From contig JANEZZ010001955.1 in assembly GCA_026122225.1 (NCBI GenBank), forward strand, positions 434,001 through 498,000: a stretch of 64,000 bases of DNA. Reading direction: 5' to 3'. This stretch comes from Heloderma charlesbogerti (taxonomy: Eukaryota; Chordata; Lepidosauria; Squamata; Helodermatidae). The notes beneath the pieces are model-generated. The model was given only the letters and a program-made list of their open reading frames with translations, was not told where the DNA came from and did no database searches. The first letter of the stretch is position 1; each line of letters opens with the position of its first letter. The translations under genes and the position numbers were made by a program. Shown piece after piece: positions 44,850-56,307 of this stretch.

Positions 44850-46884
44850 GAGTGTAAAACATCACCTATGCACGTCCTGCACTGATTGCCTCCACCAGCC
44901 TACACAGCAGCACTGATATGCGCTGAATCTTTGGCTGTGCACTGAGGTTCATACATGAAAAGTGCATTGCTGATATGAGGAGCAATCATGTTGCAACACA
45001 CCATTTTTTTTTTATTATTCTTTATTTCTGCACTTCTGATTAAACATTAAAGCACAATCCAATAGGGTGGAAGTTCAGGGTACAGCACAGATGTATCCTG
45101 AGCTTCTATCCTCCAAACCTAATTGGTGAAAAGGTTCCTGAGCAGGAACCTTTAACCCCTGGATAAATATATTCTGGTTCTTCATGTTACATTGGCAAAT
45201 GATACTAGAGTCTTTTCTTTTTCACTCCTTGCATCATCGCTGTGAACTGCTGGGCTGCTCTGCCATCTTCCAAATCAGATGTGACTGCCTTTCATTGGGC
45301 TCTGATTTAGTGTATTTGTAGAGAGTTCTGTGTGACTGATCTTAGAAATGAATATTTCTATCACCCTCCCTCTAGCTAGCTTTGGTTCTTTAAAAAAAAA
45401 ACATGCCTGTGCTATGTTTCTCTCGAGTCTCTTATCTGAAGTTCTCAGAGGCCTTGACTACTGCTGAGCAGAAAGGAGGTAGTTTCATGAGGTTTCATGA
45501 AAACCTTCAGCAAAATTGAAAAGTCTTGCTTTTGGTGATTTTATTGTGAAAAGACTGGGGAACTTGGATGCTTAGATTGATCCCTGATTGGCTAGGATCA
45601 CTCATGTGAACACTACAGGAAGCATTGCTATCACTCTAAAGGGCTTCATTTGTTCCTAGGAACATTGCCATATCCAATATGAGATCCCTGATTGGTTGGA
45701 ATCAATTGAGGAATGGAACAGGACAAAAATGGGCATCAAGAGGAGGGCAACCCACTACAGGAAAGACATCTCTTTTGCTGATGAGGACTTGAGCCTCCAT
45801 CCCCTTCCCTTTCCCAAAAAAGTATATTCCAGCAGCAGCAAGTGTGTGTGTGTGCATGCATGAATGAGAGAGATGCTCCTTGGGTCTTTAATAGGCCATA
45901 CAATCTTACCAACAGGTAGTTCCCCATACAAAGATCCCTGGGAGTTTGTTTGCTAAGGCTTCTGGGACTATTTGCTTAATGAACGACTTACATCCCCCAG
46001 TGTTGCTTGTATGCTACTTTCTATTGATTATGCGTCTTCCTTTCAGTTGTATGTGAAATGTGCAGAATTCACTGTCCATATGATTCCCTGGTAGTGGGAG
46101 CGCTGAGTGGCTATGATTAGGTCTCAAATCTGTAAGAAAATGCTAGGATTGTTCTGTGGCAACTATGTGTCTTGCTGTCACACCGAAAATAGTACCACCC
46201 CATGTATATTTATTTCCTTTCAATGTAAGGAGTCACATAATTTTGATGTTGCTATTGGGATAAACTTTGACCCTTTGACCTCAGGAATGTATTTTAACTA
46301 ACACTGTTTGTATCCCAATGTTAAGTAAGCCTCCTAAGCCTAAATTTGGCCAGTAGTATCTACCCCTAAGCTATATTTTAGCCAGCACAACCTTTTTCTT
46401 ATCTATAAAATAAAAGTAGTGGACTTCTTTTTTGAAATTAAAAAAAATCTTAGATTTGCCTTTGGAAAATTAAATGTTCTTCTGACCTCATTCTCAGAAC
46501 TGTTGGCAGAGTAAATACGAGAGTTGTGGGAGAAAGCACGTGTCACCTGCTATAGCCAGAAGGAGAAGGTGCTGAGGGTTCTCTTAGAGTACCCCCTATC
46601 CCTGTTTGGTGTATCAGACTAATGATCAACCTGAGTATTAAATATGTTACCAGTAGTGTCAGAATACCCAAGCAGATTATGGCTTAACTCAGACTTAAAT
46701 GACTTGGCACTCTATGTTGCATGTATCTGTTTCAGGCAAATGTGAATCTGGCTGATAGGAACATGGGCACTTTGCTCATATCAGGCTATATTTTATGACT
46801 ATTTCTAAAAAGAGAAACAGGTTTTCAGATACACACACACATACAAGTACATACCCATGCACACAAATGCACTGCCTTGAACAA

Positions 46885-46885
<1 letters not shown>
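44850..46885. other. no gene seen
   Basis: No recognised repeat beyond a T/A run near 45004-45025. ORFs are short and unconvincing. Confidence 0.35.
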
Positions 46886-46917
<32 letters not shown>

Positions 46918-46960
46918 CATCTGCACTTCTATTTCACCTTTCAGGAACCAACCGAGGCAG
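46886..46960. repeat. (TTA)n microsatellite with CORE-SINE-like tail
   Basis: About ten TTA/ATT units end near 46918, followed by ctgcacttctatttcacctt, which resembles the inverted tail of a CORE-SINE. Confidence 0.6.
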
Positions 46961-47825
46961 TTTAGAAAAATTCAGAAAAAAAAATCACAGGCAAATAAAG
47001 ACATGGTAAAAATGTTTTTAAATACAAGCTTAAAAAAATAAAAACAAACAGATCCTTTGTCAGTGAGTTATTATCAAGCCATTTTCTTTTGATATTTCTT
47101 AAGGCAATGACAGATGTAAGATGGCTGGTGATTTCTTATAATTTAAGTTTGGCTTTTTATACCATGGAAAGCAATAAGGATAATAGCTATTACAATAATG
47201 GTTACATATCCCTTTTTTTAAAAAGAAAAGTCTTGGAACTTGTTTCAGATAAAATAATTACTTTCTGAATGACACATTGATTACTAATTCAACAATGAGT
47301 CTATTATGTGCATCTATTAAAAAAGAGAAAGAATGCAAAGTTTCAGATAAATTTCTTGCAATGAGTTGCTTAAATTGATAAATGAATTTGACTTAACTAA
47401 TTACTCGGTTAAAAATAAAATGTGCTGAGCAAGTCAGAAGGAAAATTTGCTTTACTTTAATGCTTTATAATAATGCCTTTGTCTAGAATAAATAATAATT
47501 ACAAAGCCAATAGTACACAGGGAACACACCGCTATAGTTGTACTGGTTGTTAAAGAGAGAAAAACACCAAAAGCTGGCAGTACTTTTCATTTTAAGAATG
47601 TGCAACAAATGTGCAGCCCTAAATTTATTACAAGATGATAATGTTAGAATGAATCAGAATGCTAAATTAATTGCCCACACTCATCCCATCCCAAAGGTAT
47701 ATCGGACTTTGATGAACCTCATGTATACAAAGGGAATTTCTCCTTGACCTTAACATCAGGGATCACTTCATGTTCATGTACACATCCCCCGATGCACAAA
47801 CTGATCTTTTCTCAGGCACTGAGTC
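46961..47825. other. repeat-poor AT-rich stretch
   Basis: No transposon recognised. Long runs of TAATT/AATTA text at about 47220-47480 resemble conserved developmental non-coding DNA, but this is impression only. Confidence 0.35.
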
Positions 47826-47912
47826 TGCAATCCTATACACATTTATCTGGAAGTAAACCCCCTTGAGCCTTTCTTCTGAGTACCCACACGCAGGATTGCA
47901 TTGTGAATTGAA
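47826..47912. mobile_element. short palindromic MITE (GCAATCCTAT type)
   Basis: It runs from tgcaatcctatacaca to acgcaggattgcatt, with a degenerate inverted centre. Confidence 0.6.
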
Positions 47913-48122
47913 AGTGGGATCTCAGTCTCTGCAGTAGCTCTGTGGTTGCATTTGAGCACCTGTGTGTGTCCTCTGGAGCTGCTGGATTGGGGGTTGTCTA
48001 TCCAAACAGAACTATGAAGGACCAGTTAATATCCCATTGCAACAAATTGTTCCCAGTTATTGTTGGAAAGAAGCTGTGATCATGCACATAATGTACATAT
48101 GCTCTAGTTTCACACTGGAAAC

Positions 48123-48125
<3 letters not shown>

Positions 48126-48156
<31 letters not shown>
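48126..48156. repeat. (AG)n microsatellite
   Basis: About 15 GA units. The flanking 47913-49080 shows no recognised gene or transposon. Confidence 0.9.
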
Positions 48157-48159
<3 letters not shown>

Positions 48160-49086
48160 AAACCCATGGCAAACTGTTGGCACAAGCACATTGATAAAAT
48201 CAATGTTTGTTTATATGTACCCTTTTACAAAAAGAAAAATACACAGTGCCTCAAAATGACAAAACCTCCAGGGATTTCATTTTGGAAAAACTAAGATGGC
48301 GGTTGCAACCATGATGATTGGTGGCTTGTCGGATAGTGCGCTGCCAAGGGCCCCCTAAACCCTTGAGCAACACAGACAGGCATCACCATTGACAATGGGC
48401 CTCAGCATCTGACCAAGGATACTATGTAGTGACGCCTGGCCTGCTTTTAGGGAAGTTTGTCTGCCATTGTTCATATACTTATTGAGGAACACCAACGTTC
48501 CATAGAATTCATTTTGGGAAAAAACACTGATCACAACTGTTGAAGTTAATCCCTCCATTTGTCTGTACATAATAGCTAGTACAACTTTAGAAGGTAAAAT
48601 TGGGCAAATCTTCCCTTCCCCTCCACTCCATTAATCCACTTTATCCAAATGAAAAACTATGACACCAGCAGAGGAATGGAGAAGGATGAAGTCATGATTT
48701 GGCTGACGTGCCAGCTGCTGAAAACAGCCACCAGGAATATCCACTTCCACATTAGCATGGTTTTCACACACAACCTGCCATGTTAATTGAACAATCATTA
48801 ATTTGCATAGGGGAATTATCTGATTGACTCTATTCCATGAACCCTCTTTATAATTATGCAAAGTGTCTAACGCTGCGGAGAGAGAGGGGGGAAAAAAACC
48901 CTCCCATTTTATTCACTTCAAAAGCAACGGGGGGGGGGTGTTTTAAATAACAGAAGGTGATGAAACCTGCTGATGATACATAAAGCACTAACAAAGAGTC
49001 CAAGAACACTCCGCTTCTATTTTACTCTCAGATCTGCTGAGGGGGGAAAGAAGCAATAATGGTGATATGTTTTTTGTATAATGCTT

Positions 49087-49316
49087 TTGAGGGCTCAAAG
49101 TCACAGTGCTTCACCTCCATTATCTTATTGAAATCCTTACAACAACCCTGTAAGGAGATCAGAATTATTATCCCCATATTGCAAGGGGGGAGTGATTGCT
49201 AAGCCTGAGAAAGAGGGGCTTCCCTTAGGCCATTCATACTGAGTTCATGGCAGAGGTGAGAATCGAACCAGGAATTTCCTGCTTCATAGCTCAGTCTCAT
49301 AACCGCTATGCTACCC
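49087..49316 (-). mobile_element. MIR-type CORE-SINE
   Basis: The inverted sequence reads like MIR: tagcggttatgagactgagc, a B-box-like gttcgattctcacctc, the core cctaagggaagcc-like region, then acagggttgttgtaaggatt, caataagataatgg and a diverged tail. It is an ancient inactive copy. Confidence 0.75.
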
Positions 49317-49360
49317 CAGCTCTGCAGCATAATAACACTGAAAGAGTGTTATTATGCACA

Positions 49361-49593
49361 GAGCCAGTGTGGTGTATTGGCGAGAGTGCTGGACTGGGAA
49401 CTGGGAGATCCGGGCTCTAGTCCCCACTCAGCCATGGAAGCTCACTGGGTGACTTTGGGCCAGTCACACACTCTCAGCCCAACCTACCTCAAAGGGTTGT
49501 TGTTGTGAGGATAAAATGGAGAGGAGGAGGAGGATTATGTACACTGCCTTGGGTTCCTTGGAGGAAAAAAGGTGGGATATAAATGCGATAGAT

Positions 49594-49600
<7 letters not shown>
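49361..49600 (+). mobile_element. CORE-SINE (same family as 9531-9791)
   Basis: The head is agagccagtgtggtgtattg, with B-box ccgggctctagtcccc, core aagctcactgggtgactttg, then cctcaaagggttgttgttgt and an L2-like tail ttgggttccttggaggaaaa. It ends at a GATA microsatellite. The ORF across it is the SINE itself. Confidence 0.88.
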
Positions 49601-49667
<67 letters not shown>

Positions 49668-49668
49668 A
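49594..49668 (+). repeat. compound microsatellite (GATA)n then (CCAG)n
   Basis: About ten GATA units (to about 49633) are followed directly by nine CCAG units. It grew from the SINE tail. Confidence 0.92.
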
Positions 49669-49926
49669 TGGAGCATTTGCCCATCATTGTGGAGACCCCA
49701 ACAGAAGCATGGTTTAGTCTACATGGCTGTGTATTCTCAGCTATCTCGCCCCAATCAGGTTGACCTGCAGTAAAAACAGAAATGCCACTAACAGTGGGAG
49801 TTAATGGAGCTTTTCTCCTCTTTATTATGCTTGCATTTGAGAGATTCTGTGAGTGGAATAGATATATTTGAACCAAGACAAGATTCACCTTTGTTTCAGT
49901 GGGTGTTTGCATATGGGCTACATAAA

Positions 49927-50045
49927 AACTTAAGAAGAGCTGTGCTGGATCAGAACAAAGGCCTATCTAGTCTAGTGTTCTGTTCACACAATAGCCAACC
50001 AGATGCTCCAGTGGGAAGCCCACAAGCAGGACATGAGCTTAATAG
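49927..50045 (-). mobile_element. CR1-type LINE 3' end
   Basis: Plus-strand text aagaagagctgtgctggatc, caaaggcctatctagtctag and aaccagatgctccagtggga is the inverse of the CR1 subfamily 3' end also seen at 12526-12671. Confidence 0.75.
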
Positions 50046-50050
50046 CATGC

Positions 50051-50600
50051 TATGAAGGTTGAGGCCTACAGAAACAAAGGGAAAAAAGGTCAGGCTTGGA
50101 GGCCTGGAGTTTCCTGTTGGGAGGGGACTAGTTTCATTTCTCCAGTTCAGTGTCAGTTTCATTTCTTCAGGTTTGAAGCAGTACTTTTGGTTTTGAGGGA
50201 GGAGAGAGCAAGAGAGCCAGTGAGAGCAGAGACAGCCAGAGCCTGAAGTGAGAGCAGAGTCTGAAGAGTGAGCAGGAAGAAGCAGCCTAGAAAAGCCTAA
50301 GGACAGTTAGGGGAAAGGAACTTACATTTTGCAACTTTTATTTTCTTTTACTGCCTTTTGTATCACTCAGCTCTATTGTGCAAATACCTTTAGTTGTGAT
50401 TTGCTAGCTTTACATTTACCAGTAAACTGTTGTGGTTAAGCCCTGTGTCTAGAGTGTCAGTCACCCCACATCTACAGCCTAAACCCCATGTTACTATGAA
50501 GGGGAAGTTCAAAAGAAGGAAGGTAGGACTCTTAAGGAGGCAAGAGATCCTTAAGGAGTTGCTCAGGGGATCCAGGTCATAACGGGAACCTTGACACACC
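50051..50600. other. possible decayed LTR
   Basis: A purine-rich stretch (gagagcaagagagccagtga) is followed by gtaaactgttgtggttaagc and ccctgtgtctagagtg, which resembles the R-U5 part of a vertebrate LTR. No primer-binding site, internal gag/pol or second LTR was seen, so this is only a suggestion. Confidence 0.25.
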
Positions 50601-51200
50601 CTCAACATCTTTTCCCATGCACTTCCTCCCCATCCCAACTGTGTTCTGGCTAGTCAAGTGGCAGTCCTGGGCACCTGTGGTGGGCCACATGCAAGGCTTT
50701 TAAGGACCACAAGTGACCTGCAAGACTTGGGCTGGCCCCCATTCTCCTGGGGAGGGGGATTGCAGTCTGAAGTTGTTAGCATCTGCAATTTCTATTGCAA
50801 AATAGTGATCCATTTGCTTTATGAATCACTATTATGCAACAGAAATTGCAGGCAAGGGAGGCCCAGTCTGGATTGGGCCCATAACGAGGGGCATAGGAGA
50901 AAGCCCTCAATGTGTCCATGCTTGGTTCCCACTGGTTCTGACTGAAACCTAGCGTGGATTTACCACCCCACTGACTTCGGAGCCACCAGCCTCCACTGCT
51001 TTTAATACCCTTTAACCACCCTATTGTACTCATAATCTGGGTAGCTACAGGATAGTAAAATTGGATTTCCCACACACACACACAAATGGAGTCTGTATGT
51101 GCGTGCACGTGTGTGCATGTATTAGCTGAGGAGCTGATATTTTAGTACTGCTTTTTCTCAATTTCTAATGACATCTTTCAATGCTATTTGCCAACCTACC

Positions 51201-51232
<32 letters not shown>

Positions 51233-52142
51233 GTTATTTTGCCATCTTCCATCTTCTTACTGCTGTTCCATTCTGCTTGTTTTAATCCCCTTTACTGGTG
51301 AGGCAGAAAGAAAAGGGGGGAGCAGCTGAGAAATGGATTTTTCCCTTTAGGGAGATGCAGACTTCAAAAGGAAAACCAGTAACTTTGTGAGGGGGAAATA
51401 ATTAATCATCAGGAGCAATAATTACTTTTCAAATATTATCATGGATGATAAGGAGAGGGGAATTGAAATTGCTGGCAGAGCCTGCCCTGTCTTCATTTGA
51501 GAGGCTGGGATTTCTGTGGGTGGACTTGAAGAATGATGTTATCCAGGCAGCACTCAACAGGGGGTCTTGTGTTCCCCCTGAGCTATACGAAAGAAACATA
51601 AACATTATTGCCTTGCTTTGTTCCTTGGGCCAGTCTCTTGGCTCCTCCACCTTCTTGCTGAAAGGAGAAGTGGAGGGTTGCATCTTTAAATTCTTCCTTT
51701 GTTCCACTTCTGATGCATGTTGGGACTTGATTCTGCCCTCAACTAAAAACTAATTGTAATGGTGTAATTGTAATTCCCTCTTGCTCACTCATGCTACCAG
51801 CTGCCATTGCTGGAATCATAGCAGAGTTCTGGTGGGTGAAAAACCATGGGACAGGCACACTACTTTTTTTGCAGCTGGGCTCAAGGGCCTTTCTGCCTTG
51901 CCAGTCACGATTGTTCACCTTACACTTACAAGAACACTATAGCCTCAGGTCTTTAAAGTTCTTGCCTCTGGCAATGCGGTGATCTGTGTATGCAGTGGTG
52001 GTTCCTCAACCATTCTGAGGCCATATTGCTCAATACAAGCGGGGCGGGGGGACATTGCAGATTCTTTCAGAGGCAAGTGAGGCAGAGTCAAGACTGTAGC
52101 TGCTTTGAGTGCAATTGTTTTCATGGAAAATTGTGGTACAAG
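50601..52142. other. no gene seen
   Basis: (AC)n near 51064-51084 and (TC)n(AC)n at 51201-51232. At 50786-50850 atctgcaatttctattgcaa is partly inverted by ttatgcaacagaaattgc, a small hairpin. No exon or transposon recognised. Confidence 0.4.
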
Positions 52143-52475
52143 CAGGGATGTACGGACAGTGTAAAATCCGCTCCGTCTGTTTCGCGGATTGTCAGGCACC
52201 TTTTGTTCCATCATCCGCTCACAGACGGATGCGAATACATTTTTTTCATCATGTGGAAAAATACAGAAATAATTACGTAAATATTTACATAAGTATTTAC
52301 ATAAGTATTTGCATAATTTACCTCAGTACGTAACATTTAGTGTATTGTCCCCTGTTCCATTCAACATTTCCTTAGCAGAAACATATGTATTTTTCTACAG
52401 ATTTATATGTGTAAATTTGGGAAAGTAAAAAAAAAATCCGAAAGTCCATGGACTCCGCGCAGCCCCAGAAACTAG
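52143..52475 (+). mobile_element. hAT element, third type, right part missing
   Basis: The left tip CAGGGATGTACGGACAGTG is followed by gtaaaatccgctccgtctg, cctcagtacgtaacatttag and gaaagtccatggactccg, as in 55085-56299. No right tip is present, so the copy is truncated. Confidence 0.7.
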
Positions 52476-53804
52476 CTAAAGCTAGTATTTCTGGAACAGG
52501 ACACATCAGTTGTGCCACCTTCTGATGATTTGTTCCATTCCAGACATGCTAGTTTTGGCTAGATTCTAGCTGCTGTAGGAAGCGCTAGCTTTTCTTTGTG
52601 CTAGCAGTCTTTCCTGCTAGTGCAAGGGCAGCTTTGGATACTGCCCGTAAACTACATAGTGCCAAAGGGAATCTATCCCTTAGCTTAGAAGCAGCCAATA
52701 TAAGGTGAGGAAGCTGTGCTCCTGACCCTCAAGAGACACTCAAGAGTCGCCCACTCCTTGGTGCCACCTCAACCTTTGGTCAAAAGACCCCAATGCCTTT
52801 GGAAAATATCCACCAACTCACACTCATTATCACTCTAGTGGGAAAGTAGTAGGAAGTGGGACTCTTGCCACATGAAAGTCAAGCAAGAATTCCCCAGAGC
52901 CAAGATGACAGACCCTGGTCCAGGTTAATTGCCATTAACTCTTGAGCTCCCCTTTGGGTACTGCAGCATACAACTGAGAACATGGGTTGTCCCACAGAAA
53001 GACAAGTGGCTTCTTACTTGGGGGATCTCTTCATTCTTTGCAGGATGCTAACTGAGCAGATTGCATGCCTCCTGCACTATTCCATAGCAGTCCTCTGGAC
53101 CAGACAGGACATGTATGGACTGAAGCACTGTGACCCAGTTCATCCTGCAGCCAGAGAATCAATGCTGCTAAAAAGCACATCTGTTCTCTGGAATCAGACC
53201 CCTCTGCATGCACCCAAAATATGTACTATGCTTCTTTTCCCAGCAAGACTGTTCTCTAGTCTTTCCCTTAACTCTGGCCAATTATAAAGGACACTTCTAT
53301 ATCTGCCTTTGGCCTGTATGCGCCTAATTCAAATTGCTTTTAGTAAGCATATCAGAGAAGCCATTACCTCATCCTATGCCCTGTGATAGCTGACCTGGAA
53401 GGCAACTTCAGCTCACAGGCAAATGTAGCTCTACAAAAGGCATTTGCAAAAGCACACATGACTTTTGGTGACACACAAAAAGCAGAGAACTCATTGATAC
53501 ACATAATGCACAAGGCCTTTTATTCACTTGGTTAGCTGCATCATACAAGGTCCAATTACCCCCTCCCAGTCATTTGATAAAGAGACAGAAATGCCACGTC
53601 AAGTGCAATTTCACTTTCTGAAATGCACTAATCAGCTGCTGAGGACAGAAGAGACCACTGAATGCAACTTGCTGTAAATCATATCAACTGGCTGCCAATT
53701 GGATTGAAGTGGATCATGCACAGCAGGAGTGTGCAACCTGTGGCCCTGGGCTGCCCCCTGTGTGACCCCCAAAGCTGGCAGAACCCCAGCAACTTTTCCT
53801 CACA
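52476..53804. other. no gene seen
   Basis: At 53730-53765 there is a left half of a CAGGGG-type MITE (gtgtgcaacctgtggccct). Otherwise nothing recognised. Confidence 0.35.
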
Positions 53805-53900
53805 TCCCAGCTGACATGCTTAGCTAGGAGTAAACTCCACTGAACTCAATAACACTTCCTTCTGACTCAGAACACATAGGATTGCACAGTGAAGTCTGTA
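53805..53900. mobile_element. short palindromic MITE (GCAATCCTAT type)
   Basis: Degenerate unit with the core taggagtaaactccactgaa and the edge ataggattgcacagtg. Confidence 0.5.
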
Positions 53901-53950
53901 CTCTGACAGGAAAAACACATTTAAATACGTTTTAAAAGATATATTTAAAT

Positions 53951-54502
53951 TAGGACTGTGCACCGCTTCAGCCAGAGGCCCGAACCCCGATGCCTTGGGT
54001 CACTTTGTGCCCCTTCTGAAGCAAAGTAGAGGGGGCATGAAGTGACCCGGAGTTGGTCGGGGGCTCTCCAAAGCACTTGGTGTGCTTCGGAGCTTTGCCC
54101 CCCCCCGCCCAGCCCCCCAGTGCCTCCAGGTCCTTACCTGAGCCACCTTCTCTTCACCGCCACCACCTTCTTGGCCGCCGCCAAACTGCTGCCACAGCAC
54201 CGCTGCCACTGCCCTCACCACCACCGCCGCCAACGTCCTCACCACCTTCTCTGCCACCGTCCTCGCTGCCATCAACTGCTGAGGCCTGGACGCACTCGGC
54301 AATTCTTACTGCAGGCTGACAGCTGTGGAGGAGGCAGTGGTGGCAAGGTAAGTGGTGGCGTCAGGGGAGACCCAAAGCGGGTTCAGGTTCACAGCCGAGT
54401 CAGGTCAGGGACTCCCCCAAAACTGCCCAAGTCAAATCGGGCCTGCCTCGGAAGCCACAAAGCGGCTTCCAAGTAGGATCAGGGGATCCCTGCACAGCCC
54501 TA
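53951..54502. mobile_element. hAT element with TAGGACTGTGCA ends (552 bp, TSD atttaaat)
   Basis: The left tip TAGGACTGTGCACC and right tip TGCACAGCCCTA are flanked by perfect atttaaat 8-mers (53943-53950 and 54503-54510). The interior is GC-rich, with CCGCC/CACCG blocks and gcttcgg/ccgaagc pairings. Outward donors are present: CCTTACCT at 54132-54139 (minus) and AGGTAAGT at 54346-54353 (plus). ORFs here reflect the C-rich composition. Confidence 0.9.
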
Positions 54503-54510
54503 ATTTAAAT

Positions 54511-55084
54511 ATGTATTTTGAGACAATTTAAAATAATAATCACATTGCAGATTAATGTGGAAATAGAATGGAATGGAATTAAGAGTAAGAATATGTGAAC
54601 GTGAATCAGACCTGAATAGACAAATACAGCTATCCCTACTGTAAATGTGTATATTTAGGCATACATATATTCACTTATTGGGGGGTACAAATATATCTAG
54701 TATTTTGCAGCTGGGATTTCAGAACTTTACAGATGAGCCTTTTAACATCTGAAGGAGCAACAATAAGAATCCTGAGCACTCTAAATATGTTGTTTGATGC
54801 ATAGGCCACAGTCTGTTAGGCACTGAAAACTGTTTGAGGTAAGTATTCAGGCATATTGGTCAGTGGTGCTAAAATTTCTGAATTACTGATATCAGCTAGA
54901 TGGATTTAGACATCCAGTGCTAAGAAAACAAAAAGTGCTAAGCCTGATTTTTGAAGCTACAGTCAGTGAAGGTATCCATTGGTTGCCTTAAAGTAGGGCT
55001 AGGCAACTTTGGGAGGTACAGGAGCCCTGTGGGCCACAGCTCCCCACTGCCATGACAAAAAAAAAAAAAGGCATCCAGAGCAGC
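54511..55084. other. no gene seen
   Basis: Unique sequence. At 54995-55050 there is a fragment resembling a CAGGGG-type MITE end (gggctaggcaactttggg). Confidence 0.4.
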
Positions 55085-56299
55085 TAGGGATGTACGGACT
55101 GTGTAAAATCCACTCTGTCTGTGTTTTGCGGATTGTCAGCCGTTTGTTTCGTCATCCGCTCACAGGCAGATGCCAATTATTTTTCGTGATGCAGAAAAAT
55201 ACGTAAATAATTGTGTGTTTTCGTAAGTATTTACATAATTTACCTTGGTACATAACATTTAGTGTATTGTCCTCCATTCCATTCAACGTTTCCTTAGCAG
55301 AAACTTAAGTATTTTCTTTAGGGATGTATGAAAGTCACTTACCTTTTCGACGGGGTGATTCGCGGTGGGGGGGAGGCGCTCCGCACCTCCCCCTGAAATC
55401 CTGATCTGGCCGGCTCCGCTCCGTGGAGATTCCACACAGCCGCCGGCCGGGGCCACCCACAGCTGGACATCTGGCTGCTGGGCAGCCTTCCGGAAAAAAA
55501 AAACCCCGCGTACGCAAATGGCAGTGGCTACGGCGGCCACTATTTGCGTTCCACTTTTTCCCTGTTTTAGCCTACGTAAATATTTACGTAAAGCTATTAT
55601 GGCGAAAAAAAGGGGAACGCAAATAGCGTACTGGGCGCTATTTGTGTTCCTTTTTTTCCACCATTTTACGTATTTATGTAAGCTATTACAGTGGGGGGGG
55701 GGAGGAACACAAATAGCGCCCACTACGCTATTTGCGTTCCCCTTTTTTCACCATAATAGCTTACATAAATATTTATGTAGGCTAAAACAGCGAAAAAAGC
55801 AGAACGCAAATGGCGGCTGCCGTAGCCGCCGCCATTTGCGTACGCGGGTTGGTTGGTTTGTTTTTTTGCTTGCCGTGATAGGCTACCTAAGTATTTACGT
55901 AGCCTATAACGGCAAAGGCAGCTACGCAAATGGCGTGGTGGCCACCAGTTGAGTCCACAGCAGCCACCGCTGCCGCCGCCGCCGAAACATCCTCCCCAGG
56001 TAAGCTTTCATCCTGGAGGGATTCCGTGGGGGGGCGGGGGGTGGGAGGCCGTTCTGCCATTGGTTTCGGGGGGCTGAATGCCAGTGCATTCGGCCTCGCT
56101 GAAATCCATGGCGGAATTCTCCGCCATCCCTAATTTTCTTACAAATTTATATGTGTAATTTTGGGAAAGTAAAAAAATCATCCAAAAGTCCACGGACTCC
56201 ACGTGGCCTGAGGGGGTCGCTCTGCAGCAGATTCCACAGGTTGGATTCTTAGAAATCCGAGCTCATTTTAGTCGATCTCGAATTTCTCCAGCATCCCTA
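55085..56299 (+). mobile_element. hAT element, third type, split by a main-family hAT
   Basis: The tips are TAGGGATG (55085) and CATCCCTA (56292-56299). The flanks agagcagc (55077-55084) and ggagcagc (56300-56307) match at 7 of 8. Element sequence is 55085-55318 plus 56141-56299, about 393 bp, and matches 34882-35232. It was interrupted at its attttctt site. Confidence 0.87.
55319..56132 (+). mobile_element. nested main-family palindromic hAT element (814 bp, TSD attttctt)
   Basis: Perfect 8-mers attttctt (55311-55318 and 56133-56140) flank the tips. Donors are ACTTACCT at 55337-55344 and AGGTAAGC at 55998-56005. TAGCCTACGTAAATATT-type palindromes lie near 55565-55600, 55660-55695 and 55755-55795. 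A GATAGGCTACCTAA-type palindrome lies at 55871-55913. GCAAATAG/CTATTTGC blocks sit between them. Confidence 0.93.
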
Positions 56300-56307
56300 G
56301 GAGCAGC

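Noticed and set aside
49308..49508. ORF with plausible-looking peptide, also seen at 9641-9856
   Set aside because: Both are translations of the same CORE-SINE family, not a gene family.
55365..55952. 195-residue plus-strand ORF
   Set aside because: It lies wholly within the nested main-family hAT and translates palindromes. No protein domain is visible.
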